64,000 nt of DNA from Jackrogersella multiformis (Eukaryota > Ascomycota > Sordariomycetes > Xylariales > Hypoxylaceae), in assembly GCA_902806575.1 (NCBI GenBank), contig CADCXD010000010.1:186001-250000 (forward strand), written 5' to 3'. Of this stretch, positions 11,839 through 23,297 are shown in pieces. Both the position numbers and the translations under genes were made by a program. The notes beneath the pieces were generated by a model that was not told where the DNA came from, searched no databases, and saw only the letters and a list, made by a program, of their open reading frames with translations. Position 1 is the stretch's first letter; every line of letters starts with the position of its first letter.

Positions 11839-13046
11839 CTATACGAAATGCTGGTACTCCAGCTTCTGACGAGCCCCATCCTGATCACCACTCGTCAGCA
11901 TCTTCTCCATTAGCTCCAGGTCTCCAAGTGCTAGCTCGGGCGTCTGATTCGAGTTTGGTATTCCCGACACAAGAGATTCCGCCCAAGCATGTACTTCTTC
12001 CTTAACTCCACTAGTAGGCTGGAACAGCTTTTCCTCCACCACGGCGTCTTTACCAGTCCCTCGGGTCGTGACTACTTTAGTTCCATCGGCCTTCACAAAA
12101 CCTTGTTCGCATGCGACTAGATACTCAAAGCCCTCCATCGTCGTCCCCATAGAGGCGATATACGAACCCACCACACCAGACTTAGTCTTTAGTACCGCAT
12201 TGACGGAGTCCACGGGAGGCATGTAGTCTAACACCAGCGCAGTATTGGCTATCAGACTTTCTATGGCATTTTCGCTGCCTAGGAGTCTCCTGAGAGCAGC
12301 AGTAAAGTGCACGCCTGCGTCAAAGAGGAATCCGCCCTGGTGTTCAGGTACTGTGCGCCAGGATGTGCTGTAGTATTTGTTGCTTTTCTCCAGCATCATA
12401 TTCACCCGTACAACGAAGCTCGTCACTTTACCAAGTTTCTTGACCTCTTCGGCGCCGTACGCATAGCTTTGGAGGAAGCGAAAGTTCTCCGCGATGGCTA
12501 AAGACGCGTTAGTCTCCGCGGAGACTTTCTTGTAGTACTCGATGAGCTTGATCGCAGTAGCGACATCCTTAGCCACCGGCTTTTCGGCTAGAACGTGCTT
12601 CCCTGCAGCCAATGCCTTTTCGATATACGCGGTCTGGTCCACGATTGGCAAGGCCAGAATTAATCCCGTAATGTCCCCACGCTTGAGGATGTCCTCGTAA
12701 GCCTTGCCCTCTCCGGAATCACTTGAGTACAGCTCCACCGAAGAAGCAGCCTCCCCGGGAATTTGCTTCGCGGCATCTTCCGCGGACTTGAGGGACCGAG
12801 ACCAGATCGCTTTGATTGAAAGGTGGGGAGAGGACAGAGCGGCGGGCTGATCACAGATTAGCTAGGCTATCACTCAAGGCTCTAGATTTTGAAGGAGAGA
12901 TCATCTTCCATCTTATTTCGCGCATCGCCAATCTTCTAGCGAGCACCCGGAATGGATAAGCCGCGAATAATCCACGAAATACTTACTATGTGCTGCTCCT
13001 TCGCGAAGATTCCCCCACCAATGATGGCTATTCCTACGGGGGACAT
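11839..13046 (-). CDS. Gfo/Idh/MocA-family NAD(P)-dependent oxidoreductase
   Basis: Exon 1 is 13046-12987 (MSPVGIAIIGGGIFAKEQHI). The intron at 12847-12986 is 140 bp with a GTAAGT donor and CAG acceptor. Exon 2 is 12846-11839. The product is 355 residues. The N-terminal Rossmann fold has the glycine motif GGGIF at about 10-14. The family's EKP motif is present as AEKPVAKD with Lys109 as the expected catalytic residue. The C-terminal GFO_IDH_MocA alpha/beta domain includes FDAGVHFTAALRRLLG. Family members act on sugars, inositols or dihydrodiols. Fungal homologues of this length are generally unassigned, so the substrate is left open. No secretion signal is seen; a cytosolic location is likely. 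Confidence 0.88.
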
Positions 13047-13789
13047 GTTGTTTGAACAATCTTAAACTCAAGAGGGAACAGGAAATATATCAGTTGATTA
13101 ACAATGCGAAATTGTTCTTTAAGCACAGCAGGAATGAAGGGAAATACTTCAACTTATATGCTTCGTTAGTATGGCGTTGGGTTTAATTGTGCCCTCAGCA
13201 TCATTAGGTCCGGCTTTGTCGGAGTCTCCTACTTCGGCAGGTATAACAGCCCCGCCCCGCCATCATATTGATTTCCCCTCTCATTTCGGGACGTTAATGG
13301 GTATAATACAACGCCAGCCACATAGCAAAGCTGAGGTCATCGGGGTCACGCCACACACACATGGAGACCCTATCATCCAATTACGCCGTGCATAGATTAG
13401 TAATCACATATACTACTGCGGTATTGAAGCCTGGAAGAGAAATCTGAAGTATGACCACCGCCAAACAATGTTCCGTATAGCGGGAAAAGGGGGGAGGGTG
13501 GGGATCCGTATGTTCTTGGCGATTAATTCAAAATACCTAGGTACCTAACCGGAATTGGGACATCAATAAAGATATAAACTACGATAGTGGCATATCATCT
13601 CCTATTTTCATAGAGAACCCATTATATTATTCTTATAGGCATGACGTAGTGTTGTATCGTGTTGGAGATAGTATTAAGTAAGCCTCATTATTCACAACTA
13701 CATCACGTGGTAAACTCAACACCAGCTTATATTAACTGAGATTCTTCCTCGCGTCCCCAAATAATTGAGGATAGCAACGAAAAAAATAT
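13047..13789. other. Intergenic, promoter side of the oxidoreductase
   Basis: No supported gene. A perfect palindromic stretch TACCTAGGTACCTAA lies at 13534-13548. Confidence 0.55.
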
Positions 13790-14422
13790 TTGCATGCTTC
13801 GCGTCTATTGGCGCAAGGCTGCAAGCTGCCTTATCCATGTAGTGTGTACCTTCGCGTCCGAAGACGCAAGGCGGCACACAGCCTTAAAGAACAAAAGATT
13901 TGCGCATGTAAAAATGCAGCTATTTTGGGACTCTGCCGGAGGGAGTGTAATACCGGCAGACAGACTAGCAAAACCAACAACACGTCACAATCAGAGCAGC
14001 CTAAGCCAGCGAAAGACCCAGGCGTCGCTGGCCCTCTGCCGCGTCCGGTCACCCCCGTGGTACCGCCGGGTCAGTTATCAGTAGCAGTGCCACGGCCAAA
14101 AGTGCAAGGCGGGTACTGGGTAGTGAGCGCGCGTTCACGCGGAGCGTAAGGACCTCGCCCCCCCTGCCGGATAACCGGACATGGGTCTTTCTCCTGTGGT
14201 AACCCGCGTAGAAAAAAAATTGAGGTTCGGAGAAAGACGGGGGCGCGAGTCGAGGGACCGGGCCACGAGGACCTAGAGCACGTTACTGAGGAGACAATCG
14301 CCAGCGTCCCAGACGATTTCAATCGGTTTCTGTCCGCTTCCGGGAATGTGGCAACGTTGGATCAGGGCATTCCTTCGGCACAGACCATACCCAGGGTCTG
14401 GCTACATTCCAACTCAGTATAG
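13790..14422 (+). pseudogene. Unassigned coding remnant
   Basis: One reading frame runs through about 630 bp and is noticeably richer in G+C than its surroundings. It is open to a TAA at 14147-14149 and then continues in the same frame to TAG at 14420-14422. The TAA falls inside a plausible 66 bp in-frame intron (14146-14211, donor GTAAGG, acceptor CGTAG). Removing it gives a continuous product of about 188 residues rich in Pro, Arg and Ser, with an acidic-amphipathic C-terminal part (EDLEHVTEETIASVPDDFNR). No convincing ATG start is present and I do not recognise the protein. It could be the 3' end of a truncated gene or part of a mobile element; the shorter antisense frames look like shadows. 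Confidence 0.35.
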
Positions 14423-14472
14423 GTATAAATATAGGTATAAGTATAGGTATAGGTATAGGTATTGGTATAGTC
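14417..14472. repeat. TATAGG microsatellite
   Basis: About nine near-perfect hexanucleotide units (TATAGG with TATAAG, TATAAA and TATTGG variants) run in tandem, directly after the stop of the coding remnant. Confidence 0.8.
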
Positions 14473-16757
14473 GATCGTCGGCCGAGGAGGGTTGAGGAGG
14501 ACGGTGGAGGAGGATTGTCGGTCGGAGAGGAAAGTTCAGAGACGAGGAAGAAACCTATTGATAATGAAGATTAAAGTACACCACTTTGTGTATTAGTTGA
14601 TAAACAGGGGATGGTATGATAACTTAGCCTGTAAAAATTGGTCGGCCACGCGTCAATTGTTCTAAATCTGGTAAAACAAGAACGCGTTAGAATCAATTCC
14701 CTACTAGGAATTTGAGGCGTTGGGTTTAATGAAGGTAGTGGGTGACTTGAGAATAAGATGATAGAAAAACGTCGATGAAGTGAGGCCTGGCTGACGTAGG
14801 AATTATTGCTTGAGGATTACAATTCAACACTTGTGATTGAAAAAGAGTTCAGAAGAAGTACTGACGCGTTTATTTGGAGGAATAGAAAAGGTTTTTGATG
14901 AAGTAAGGTTAGGTTGATGAAGATGTGAGAATAATAAACTATCAGGGTGGTGGTTGGGTGCTGGGAATAATGTTGGAAGATGAAATATCATGGATAGGAA
15001 TTGGGAGTGGTCAAGAAGAAAAAAAGGAAAGGAAATATTCTAGAGTGCAAAAGTGTAATAATGAGAATTGGTAGTTGGTGTTGTTAGGAAAAAGGTACAC
15101 GGAAAGGAAAGGAAACCGAATACATACCTAGGTACCTAAGTTAAGTATGGTGGGAGGTTAGGAAAACAGAAGCATTGGTCATGTGTCTGAACGAATGATG
15201 TTGGTATTAAAAGGAAGAAGGTGGAAAAGTAGAGTGGTCTGTCTACCTATAGAGAAGGGAGGAAATATTTGAAAGTGATGGTTTGGAAAAAAATTGAGAG
15301 GGAGGACGTCCAGGTTTATATAGAATAATTAGGGGAGGCTGATTAGGAGATCCCAAACGGGTCTCGTCACCTACCTAGGTAATATTCAGTAGAATTCAGT
15401 AGGATCACCGGGAGGTAAGTATTTTCCTAGGTAGGCGAATAAAATATATCAGGCTAGTTAGGTACCTTCGATACTGTTACTCCTCCATGGTGGATGTAAT
15501 GGTAGGTGATTTTCATAAACCCAAGGGCACAATTTCAGTGTTGTCATCCACCAAACTTACCTGATAAATACCGAACATCCCATTTTTGCTAGAGGATAGT
15601 TAAGTTTATAGTACACTTATTGTATCTCCCTAGGTAGGTACCGGTAGGCTAATATCCGTAAGTATCCATACGTTCCACGTATTTGATACAGTAATTCCAA
15701 TTTTGTACTATACCATAGACATATCTACCTGGTAACCTGTGATATCATCTACTGCTGTTAGCCCTAATAAGACCTATGATTACACATACCGTGGTATTTC
15801 CTAACATTAAGGTGACGAAATAACAACACGGGCAAAAATGAAAACGGTTTCAAGTCGAAATATACTGAACTCCTACGCGGTGCCCTTACAACCTCATGCC
15901 CACTCTCAAACGAGCTACACTCAACTACCTACTTAAGAGTGTAGCCTAGCCGACAATAACATGTCTGATATTGCCTAGGTAGCTCATAGAGTTCTATTTC
16001 CTCCCATCAATTATTTCCCCATGATGCCTACTACAGTCCATCGTGTTTTCCTACATAGGTACCTGGGTAGATATATCTGTCATGTGTCCTCTTAAGTTGA
16101 TTTTGAATTCAAGACCGTGATATAAGTCTCTATTTTGTCATAGGGGGTAGACGTGTTTATTTTCCTACCTAGGTACCTAAGGTCAGAATTACGCGTCAAG
16201 GTGAATATCGAGGAACTGATCATATAGCACGATGATTTAATCAGTAAAGTATCAGGTAATTCTGAGACCGTTCATATCATCAAATTAATTAATAGCAATA
16301 GCTGTGATATGACTTCCAATTTATCAGATTACCAAGCTAAAGCAGGTCAATCCCTTAGGGTACGCCCCCTTTTCCGGACCGAAAAATATCTTAATTCTAT
16401 TTATTTGCTTAATCAGCCCATACTTACCATAGAGTGTAATACCCGTTCCTTGGTCTATTTTTTCTAAGATAATAAGATATATAATCATATATTCACAAAA
16501 TTATCCCATATGATTGGTCAGAAGATCAACCTATGATCGATCATTATGTACTCAAATGCCTGTAATATCCAATTAAGTCTCATCGTTTTGAAACAGCTTC
16601 GCTAGGAAATTATTATAAGCACAGCCTTACTCTACCTAGCTTAATCCTTCCTACCTACCTACCTACCTAGCCTAGGGTAGACACATATCAACTGTAATCA
16701 CGTGTGTCTGTCTTATGCACGTCTGCCTCATATCTGCCTATCATACGGATAGGCTCC
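14423..16757. other. Gene-free flank of the retroelement
   Basis: There is no open frame of 60 codons on either strand. Composition is AT-rich but still contains ordinary G and C, in contrast to the block that follows. CCTAGG/GGTACC palindromes are dense here: 15126-15139, 15628-15648, 15976-15986, 16165-16180 and a TACC run at about 16648-16672. Confidence 0.6.
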
Positions 16758-17047
16758 ACGAAGCAAAGTATGATCAATATATGCAAGCTGGTAAATACGA
16801 GATATATTGGAACTTATAAAATAAAGTTATTGGATGAGGTTAATTAGAAGATTTGGTTAATATATGTAAGATTAAACTAATAAGATTAAAAGGGCGTTAA
16901 CGGCGTTTAAGGAGATATTTAGATTATATATATATAAGTTATTACGCCTTCTTTTATAAGAAGAAAGAAAAGGTAAAAACTTTAAAACCATAAAGAATTA
17001 TTACTTAAAATTAAATTATAATTTTAAGTTTTATTACCTTTATTATA
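16758..17047 (+). repeat. Left long terminal repeat
   Basis: Aligns base for base with 22866-23155. Conserved islands include TTACGCCTTC, AGAAAGAAAAGG and ACCATAAAGAATTATTAC. Relative to the right copy the first 160 bp retain many G residues (for example GGGCGTTAACGGCGTTTAAG) while C is mostly T. Confidence 0.85.
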
Positions 17048-20000
17048 AATAATTTTTTTCCTTTAAAAAAACTTTATTTTTAAAAAAGCACGTGCTTTTT
17101 AAAAGAAAATTAATCTTTTTTTAAAAATTATTTTATTTTAATTACTTATAAGTAATTAACTTACTTAAAGAAGTTTTTTATTAAAGTATATTATATTAAT
17201 CTTATTTATTAATCTTATTATTATATATATTATTATAATTATAAAAGAAATTTTATATTTTATTATCTTATAAATATTTAAATTAAATATTTATATTTTA
17301 ACTTAATTATTTATTAATTTATAAAACCTTAAATTACTTTCCTTATTAAACGATAAATAATTTTTTAAATCTTTAATAATATTTTTCTTACGAAACTTTA
17401 AAGCTAAAAGTAAGTATAAAGAAAATTACCGTTTATAAAAACTTATTAAAACTTAACGACGCTTTAATACGTAATTTCCTATTAAAATATTTAAAATAAA
17501 AAATATATTACCTTAAGACCTTTCCTTTATTCCCGGATTACTTTAATTTAATAACGATAATATTATAATTTTTTATAACCTTTAAAATTATAAAATAATT
17601 ATACGAGACGTTTTTAATATTAATAATATCGGAGTTAATTTTAATAATCCTTTTATATAATTTATTAAGCTTTATTAAAAAATATATAATAATTATTATA
17701 TTATTTAAATAATTTATAATATAATAATTTAATTTAATTAAACCGATATAATATTAATAAACGAATAAATAACTTACTTTAAATAATAAATTTACAGTGT
17801 AATTACTTAATATATATAAAATAATTAAACTTAATAAAAAGTTATTAATAAGCTTAAAGAAATAATTAATTATTATTAATAAATCCTTTAAATCTTTTAT
17901 TAAAATATTAAAAAATAAAACTTTTTTTAATAAAAAATAATAAATTAAACTTATATTAAAAAATCTTAAATTAATAACCTTTTTATAAGAAAATATATAA
18001 ACCTTACGTATATTAACGTAAAAACTTACCGTTAATTTAATGACTTAAAAGCTTATATTTAAGTTATTTTTAATAAATTTAATACTTAATTAATTTTTAA
18101 TAAATTAATTAATATTAATTTTATTTTAAAAAATATTAAAAGGCGTGTTATATTAAAAATATTAATTAAATTAAATCCCTTTAATTAAAAAGATTTAATA
18201 TATTTTAAAGTATTATTTATTAAATATTTTAACTTAAAAGTTTAAATAATAATAAAAAATTTATAATCCTTTTTATAAGCTTAAATTAAAAAAATAATTA
18301 AAAGGGCTTAAGTATAATTTAATTTCGTTAAAGTTAATCCTTTTATATTTAAAAATAATAAGAGAAAAATTTCCTTTAAAAAAGCCGCCGGAACATTTAA
18401 TAATAACTTAAGTAATTCCGATTTTAATAATTAATCTTAAAACCTTAAATTATTTAAAAATCTTTTTAAAAAACCACCTCGGGATAATCTCACGCCCTTA
18501 TATAATAATAAAAATCCTTTATTTTAAAGTAATAATAATCGATTATTTAAAGCTTTAAAACGATTAATTTATCCTTTTTACGTTATAATTACCGTTAATT
18601 TAATATAACTTAATAAATAAAAGTTAAAATATATGTAAAAATATATGTAAAAAAATTTCTTAAAGATTTTTACCGCATTAATTAAATTAAATTATTATTA
18701 TTTAAAAAAATATAATTATAATATTAATAACGTAAAAACTAAGTTATGTAATTAAAGGTTTTTAATACTTAAGTAATATACGTTATTACTTTTTAAAAAC
18801 GTTTTATAAACTTTTCGAAAAAGCATTATAACTTAAAAAAAAAATAAGCTTAAATATTAAAAAAATATTACTTAATATCTTATTAAACTATTAAACTTTA
18901 ATAAAATAATTTAATAATTTAAAATAACGTTTTAAAATTATATCGTTAAAACCTTTTTTAATAAAATTATTAAATTAATTTATTTTAAATAAAAAGAATT
19001 TTTAAATATAAATAAGAAATTCTTTACCGCTATTTAAAAAGTAGGTTAAATATATAAAAATATACTAATTAACCTTAATATTTTAAGAAAAAAAAGGTTC
19101 GTTTTAACTTAAAAGCTTTTAAAATTAAGTTAAGTTAATTACGAAAGAAAAAACCGCTTTAATTTAAGTTAAAATTAATCCTTAAAAAATAATAATAAAC
19201 TTAAAAATAAAAATAAGTTAAGATTAAACTAAAAAGATAAAATTTAGTTTAATAATAAAAATACCTTAAAAGAAATTAATTAAATAAATATAAATTAATA
19301 AAAAAAAGATAAGAAATTTTATTAACGTTATAAACGTAATAATTATTAAACCCTTTCTTATTTTATTAAAAAGAATATTAATAATAAAGACTTATTATTA
19401 AACTTAAATAAAATCTTTTTCGTAAAATAACTTTAAAATAATAATATTTAACTTACACTTTTATTATAAAAAAATTATAAATAAATATAACTTTATAAAA
19501 ATTATCTTATCTTTAAATTATAAAAATTAAAAATTTTAATTTAAATTTTTAAATAACCTTAACGCCGCACCTCGTTAAATTTTATAACTAAATTAAAATA
19601 AAATATATTAAACCATAATAATTAAAAGGTTAATTAAAAATAAAATAAAAGTTATAAAAAAACCTTACTTAAAATTAATTTTAAAATATAAACTTATTAT
19701 TAATATAATATTAATATATAATAAAAAAATATTAAATATAAGCATTATTAAACTTAAAAAACTTAATTTTAATAATATCTTTTTTTAAAATAAAGAAATA
19801 AAAATTATTAATTATTAAAAAATAATATATATAACTCGTATTAACCTTTAATTTAACTTAAATCTCCTTTATAAAACGTTATTATATCGATCCTTTTATT
19901 TTTCGCTATTAAAAAAACTATTTCTTTAAAATTAACTTTAAATTAAACGTTTTAAATAATAAATACGATATTATTATATTATAATAATAAATAAAAATTT

Positions 20001-22865
20001 ATAAACTTATAAACTTCTTTTTAAATCTTAAGAAAATTAAATTTAATTTTTTTTATTATCGGAAATATTATATTAATTTAACCTTATATAATTCGAAAAA
20101 ATTAATTAACATAACCGTAATAAAAAATATTAAAATAAATAAAACATTAAAAAACGTTTTTAAAGAATTCCGTGAATTTATATATATTATAATAAAGAAA
20201 ATAAAATAACGCTTCTTAAATTATTAATTATAAGATTACGTTATCGATCTTTAAAAAAGAAAAACGCCTCCTTAAAAACCTTTTTACGTTATAAATAAAA
20301 GGGAATTTAATACGTTAAAATTATAATTAAATAAAATATTTAAAAATTAATTTTATTTTATATAACATTTATAATATTTATAAATAAATTAAATCCTTAA
20401 GACCTTTTTCGGTTTATAATAAATTATAAAAGCTTAAATAATATTATTATTTTTATTCGATACTTTATACCTTTAATATTTAAATTATAAACTTACTTTA
20501 AAACCGTAAAATAATTTACTAAAATTAATTTTAAATTAGGATTTTACCTTATTAAAATTAAAAAAAAACGAATAAAAAATAACTTTCCGATATAAATATA
20601 ATTTCTTTAAATATTTAATTATACCCTTTAAATTAATTAATACTTTTATAACCTTTTAATTTATAATAAATAACATCTTTTAAAACCTTATCGATTTAAG
20701 TTTTTTAATATATTTAAATAACCTTTTTATTTATATAAATACTATAAAAAAACACGATAAAATCGTTAAAAAATCCAAAAAATAAACTTCCTTAATTATA
20801 TTATTAAAATTAATAATATCTTAATAATATAAAATAAAATTAATTATATTAATAATTAAGAAACGTTTAAATTATTAAAGGAATTTTAATAATTTATTAA
20901 CTTCGTAAATTTTTATCGATAATTTATAAAAAAGTTCTTAAAATTAATAAAATTAATTATTAACGTAAATAAAGAAAATAAAAAGGATTAAAAATAAACC
21001 GAAAAAATAAATAAATCTTTTAAAAAATTAAAATTTTATTTTACTTAAGCCTTTATTATAACTTATTTTAACCTTTCGAAATAAACTTATATTAAAATTA
21101 ATGTTTTAAATTATATTATTAATATTTTTTTTAAAAAATAAATAAATAAAATAAATTTAAACTTATAACTTATTATTTTCGTAAACTTATACCGGTAAAA
21201 ATAAACTATAAAATTTATAATAAGGAATTATTAATTATAATAAACTTTTTTAAAAAATAATATTAATATTTAAAAAAAATTAAATATTAAATTAAAAATT
21301 ATTTAAATTATTAAAACTTAACTTACTTTATAATAACTAAAGTTTTAAATTAATATTAAACTTAATAAATATAAAAACTTTTATTATATTAATTTATAAT
21401 TAACTATTAATTAAATAAATAAAATAATAAAACCGATATTCTTTTAAAATTACCGTAATATCGACTTAAAAAAAATTTAAAAATTAACTTATAAAATCGA
21501 TCTTATAAAATAAACATTTTTTATATTTATAAAGAACTTTATTTATTTCTTTAATAATTATCCTCGTTATATTAAAAAAAAAGTATAATTTTATTATATT
21601 TAATTAAGCTCTCGATTTTATTAAACGATTAAAAAAAATTATTAATAACTTAAAATATATTATATAAATTAAAAATCTTTTTAAAAATATTATTTTATAA
21701 AATAACCTTTTATATTAAAAAGAAAAACTTTAAATATTTATAAAACTTTAAAAAGAAATCATTTTTATTAAATATAATATTCTTATTATTAAACATATAA
21801 AAATAAATAAAACCTTAAAATTAATTACTTAAAACTTTTAATAATTAAATATTAAAAATATTATTTAAAATTACGTATAAAATTATTTAAAATGTTAATA
21901 AAATAAAATCCTTTATTACGCTTTATATAAATATTTTTAATTAATAATAATAATAAATTTTATTATTAACTTTTTTTATCGAACGGTTATAATTTTATTT
22001 AAATAATAATAAATCTATTTTTTAAAATAACGTACTTTATTTTTCTTAAAATAAAAGAAAAAAAGTTTAACGATTTAATTAAAATTTTCGTTAAATAATA
22101 ATAAAAATTATACGATATACCTTTAAATATCATTTTTAATAAAAATTTTAAGTTTATATCTTATATTTAAAAAAACTTTTTTAAATTAATAAATATTAAA
22201 TCTTATATAAATATTATATTTTACTTATAAATTAATAAGTAAATAAAACGCCTTAATTAAATTCTAAAGATTTATTTTAAAGCTTTTATTAATTACGAAA
22301 TAAGTAATTAAAAAAACTTATTTATAATTATAAAATTTACTTATAATAATATTATTTTTTTATTAATATAACTTACCTTTTTTTATATTAATTATAATTA
22401 CCATTCGATAACTTATAATCCTTTTATAAATATTTTACGTAATTTTAAAAATAAATTATATATATATTAAATAATATAAATATATTAAAATATATAAAAA
22501 CATTTAAAACGAAACCGTTAATAAATAAAAAAATAAGTTAATAAATAATAAAAAGATAGATTAATTTTTAAAATAAATTAACTTATAATATTAAACGTAA
22601 AAAATATTAAAATTAAACGCCTCGTTAAAAAATTAAATAAAAAGCTTTTAAGCCTTTTTAAAATTTAATAAATAATTTCTTTTATTACGATAAAACTTAT
22701 TTTTCTTAAAAAATAAAAAATATATAACTTATTTTATATTTTATTTATTAAACCTTATCGTATTAATAATTAAAAACTTCTTAACTTTAATTAAATTTTA
22801 CGTATAATAACCTCGATAAAATTTAAAAACTATTAAATAAAATAAATAATAAACTTTATTAAAAA

Positions 22866-23155
22866 ATAAAATAAAATATAATTAATATATATAAATTAAT
22901 AAATATAAAATATATTAAAACTTATAAAATAAAGCTATTAAATAAGATTAATTAAAAAACTTAATTAATATATACAAAACTAAACTAACAAAACTAAAAA
23001 AGCACTAACAACGCTTAAAGAAATATTCAGATTATATACATATAAATCATTACGCCTTCCTTCGCAAAAAGAAAGAAAAGGCAAGGACCTTAAAACCATA
23101 AAGAATTATTACTCGAAATTGAACTACAGTTCCAAGTCCTATTGCCCTTGTCACA
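22866..23155 (+). repeat. Right long terminal repeat
   Basis: Direct repeat of 16758-17047. Its first half is A/T only. The last 100 bp (from about 23050) retain normal C and G (ending CCCTTGTCACA), so the mutation intensity falls off towards the outer edge. Homology with the left copy stops after CACA at 23155. Confidence 0.85.
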
Positions 23156-23297
23156 CTGCCTAAGAAGGGATTATCTGTATGACGGACCGAATGTGCACTT
23201 TTACACACAACTCTCTGGGTAGGTCATAAGCTCACTGCCTCTACGATACACACTCGTTACGACTACGCTTCGATAGATTGTCGATTAATCTACTGCC

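Larger units (their letters stand above)
16758..23155 (+). mobile_element. RIP-degraded LTR retrotransposon
   Basis: A 6398 bp block of almost pure A/T, delimited by terminal direct repeats of about 290 bp. Left positions match right positions at a constant offset of 6108 with no indels, and nearly all differences are C/T or G/A. Size and LTR length suit a Ty1/copia or Ty3/gypsy element. No open frame of 60 codons survives on either strand, so gag-pol motifs cannot be read and the superfamily is undetermined. An A-tract at 22861-22865, just before the right repeat, may be the polypurine tract and would make the element plus-oriented. No target-site duplication is apparent: left flank ends GGCTCC, right flank starts CTGCC. 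The repeats do not start with TG at the homology limit, so the exact ends are uncertain by a few bases. Transition-only divergence with near-complete G+C loss is the known signature of repeat-induced point mutation. Confidence 0.85.

Noticed and set aside
16758..23155. The A/T block as a mitochondrial insertion or a centromere core
   Set aside because: Direct terminal repeats with only transition differences and the edge fade fit a RIPped LTR element; no mitochondrial genes or tandem satellite units are visible.
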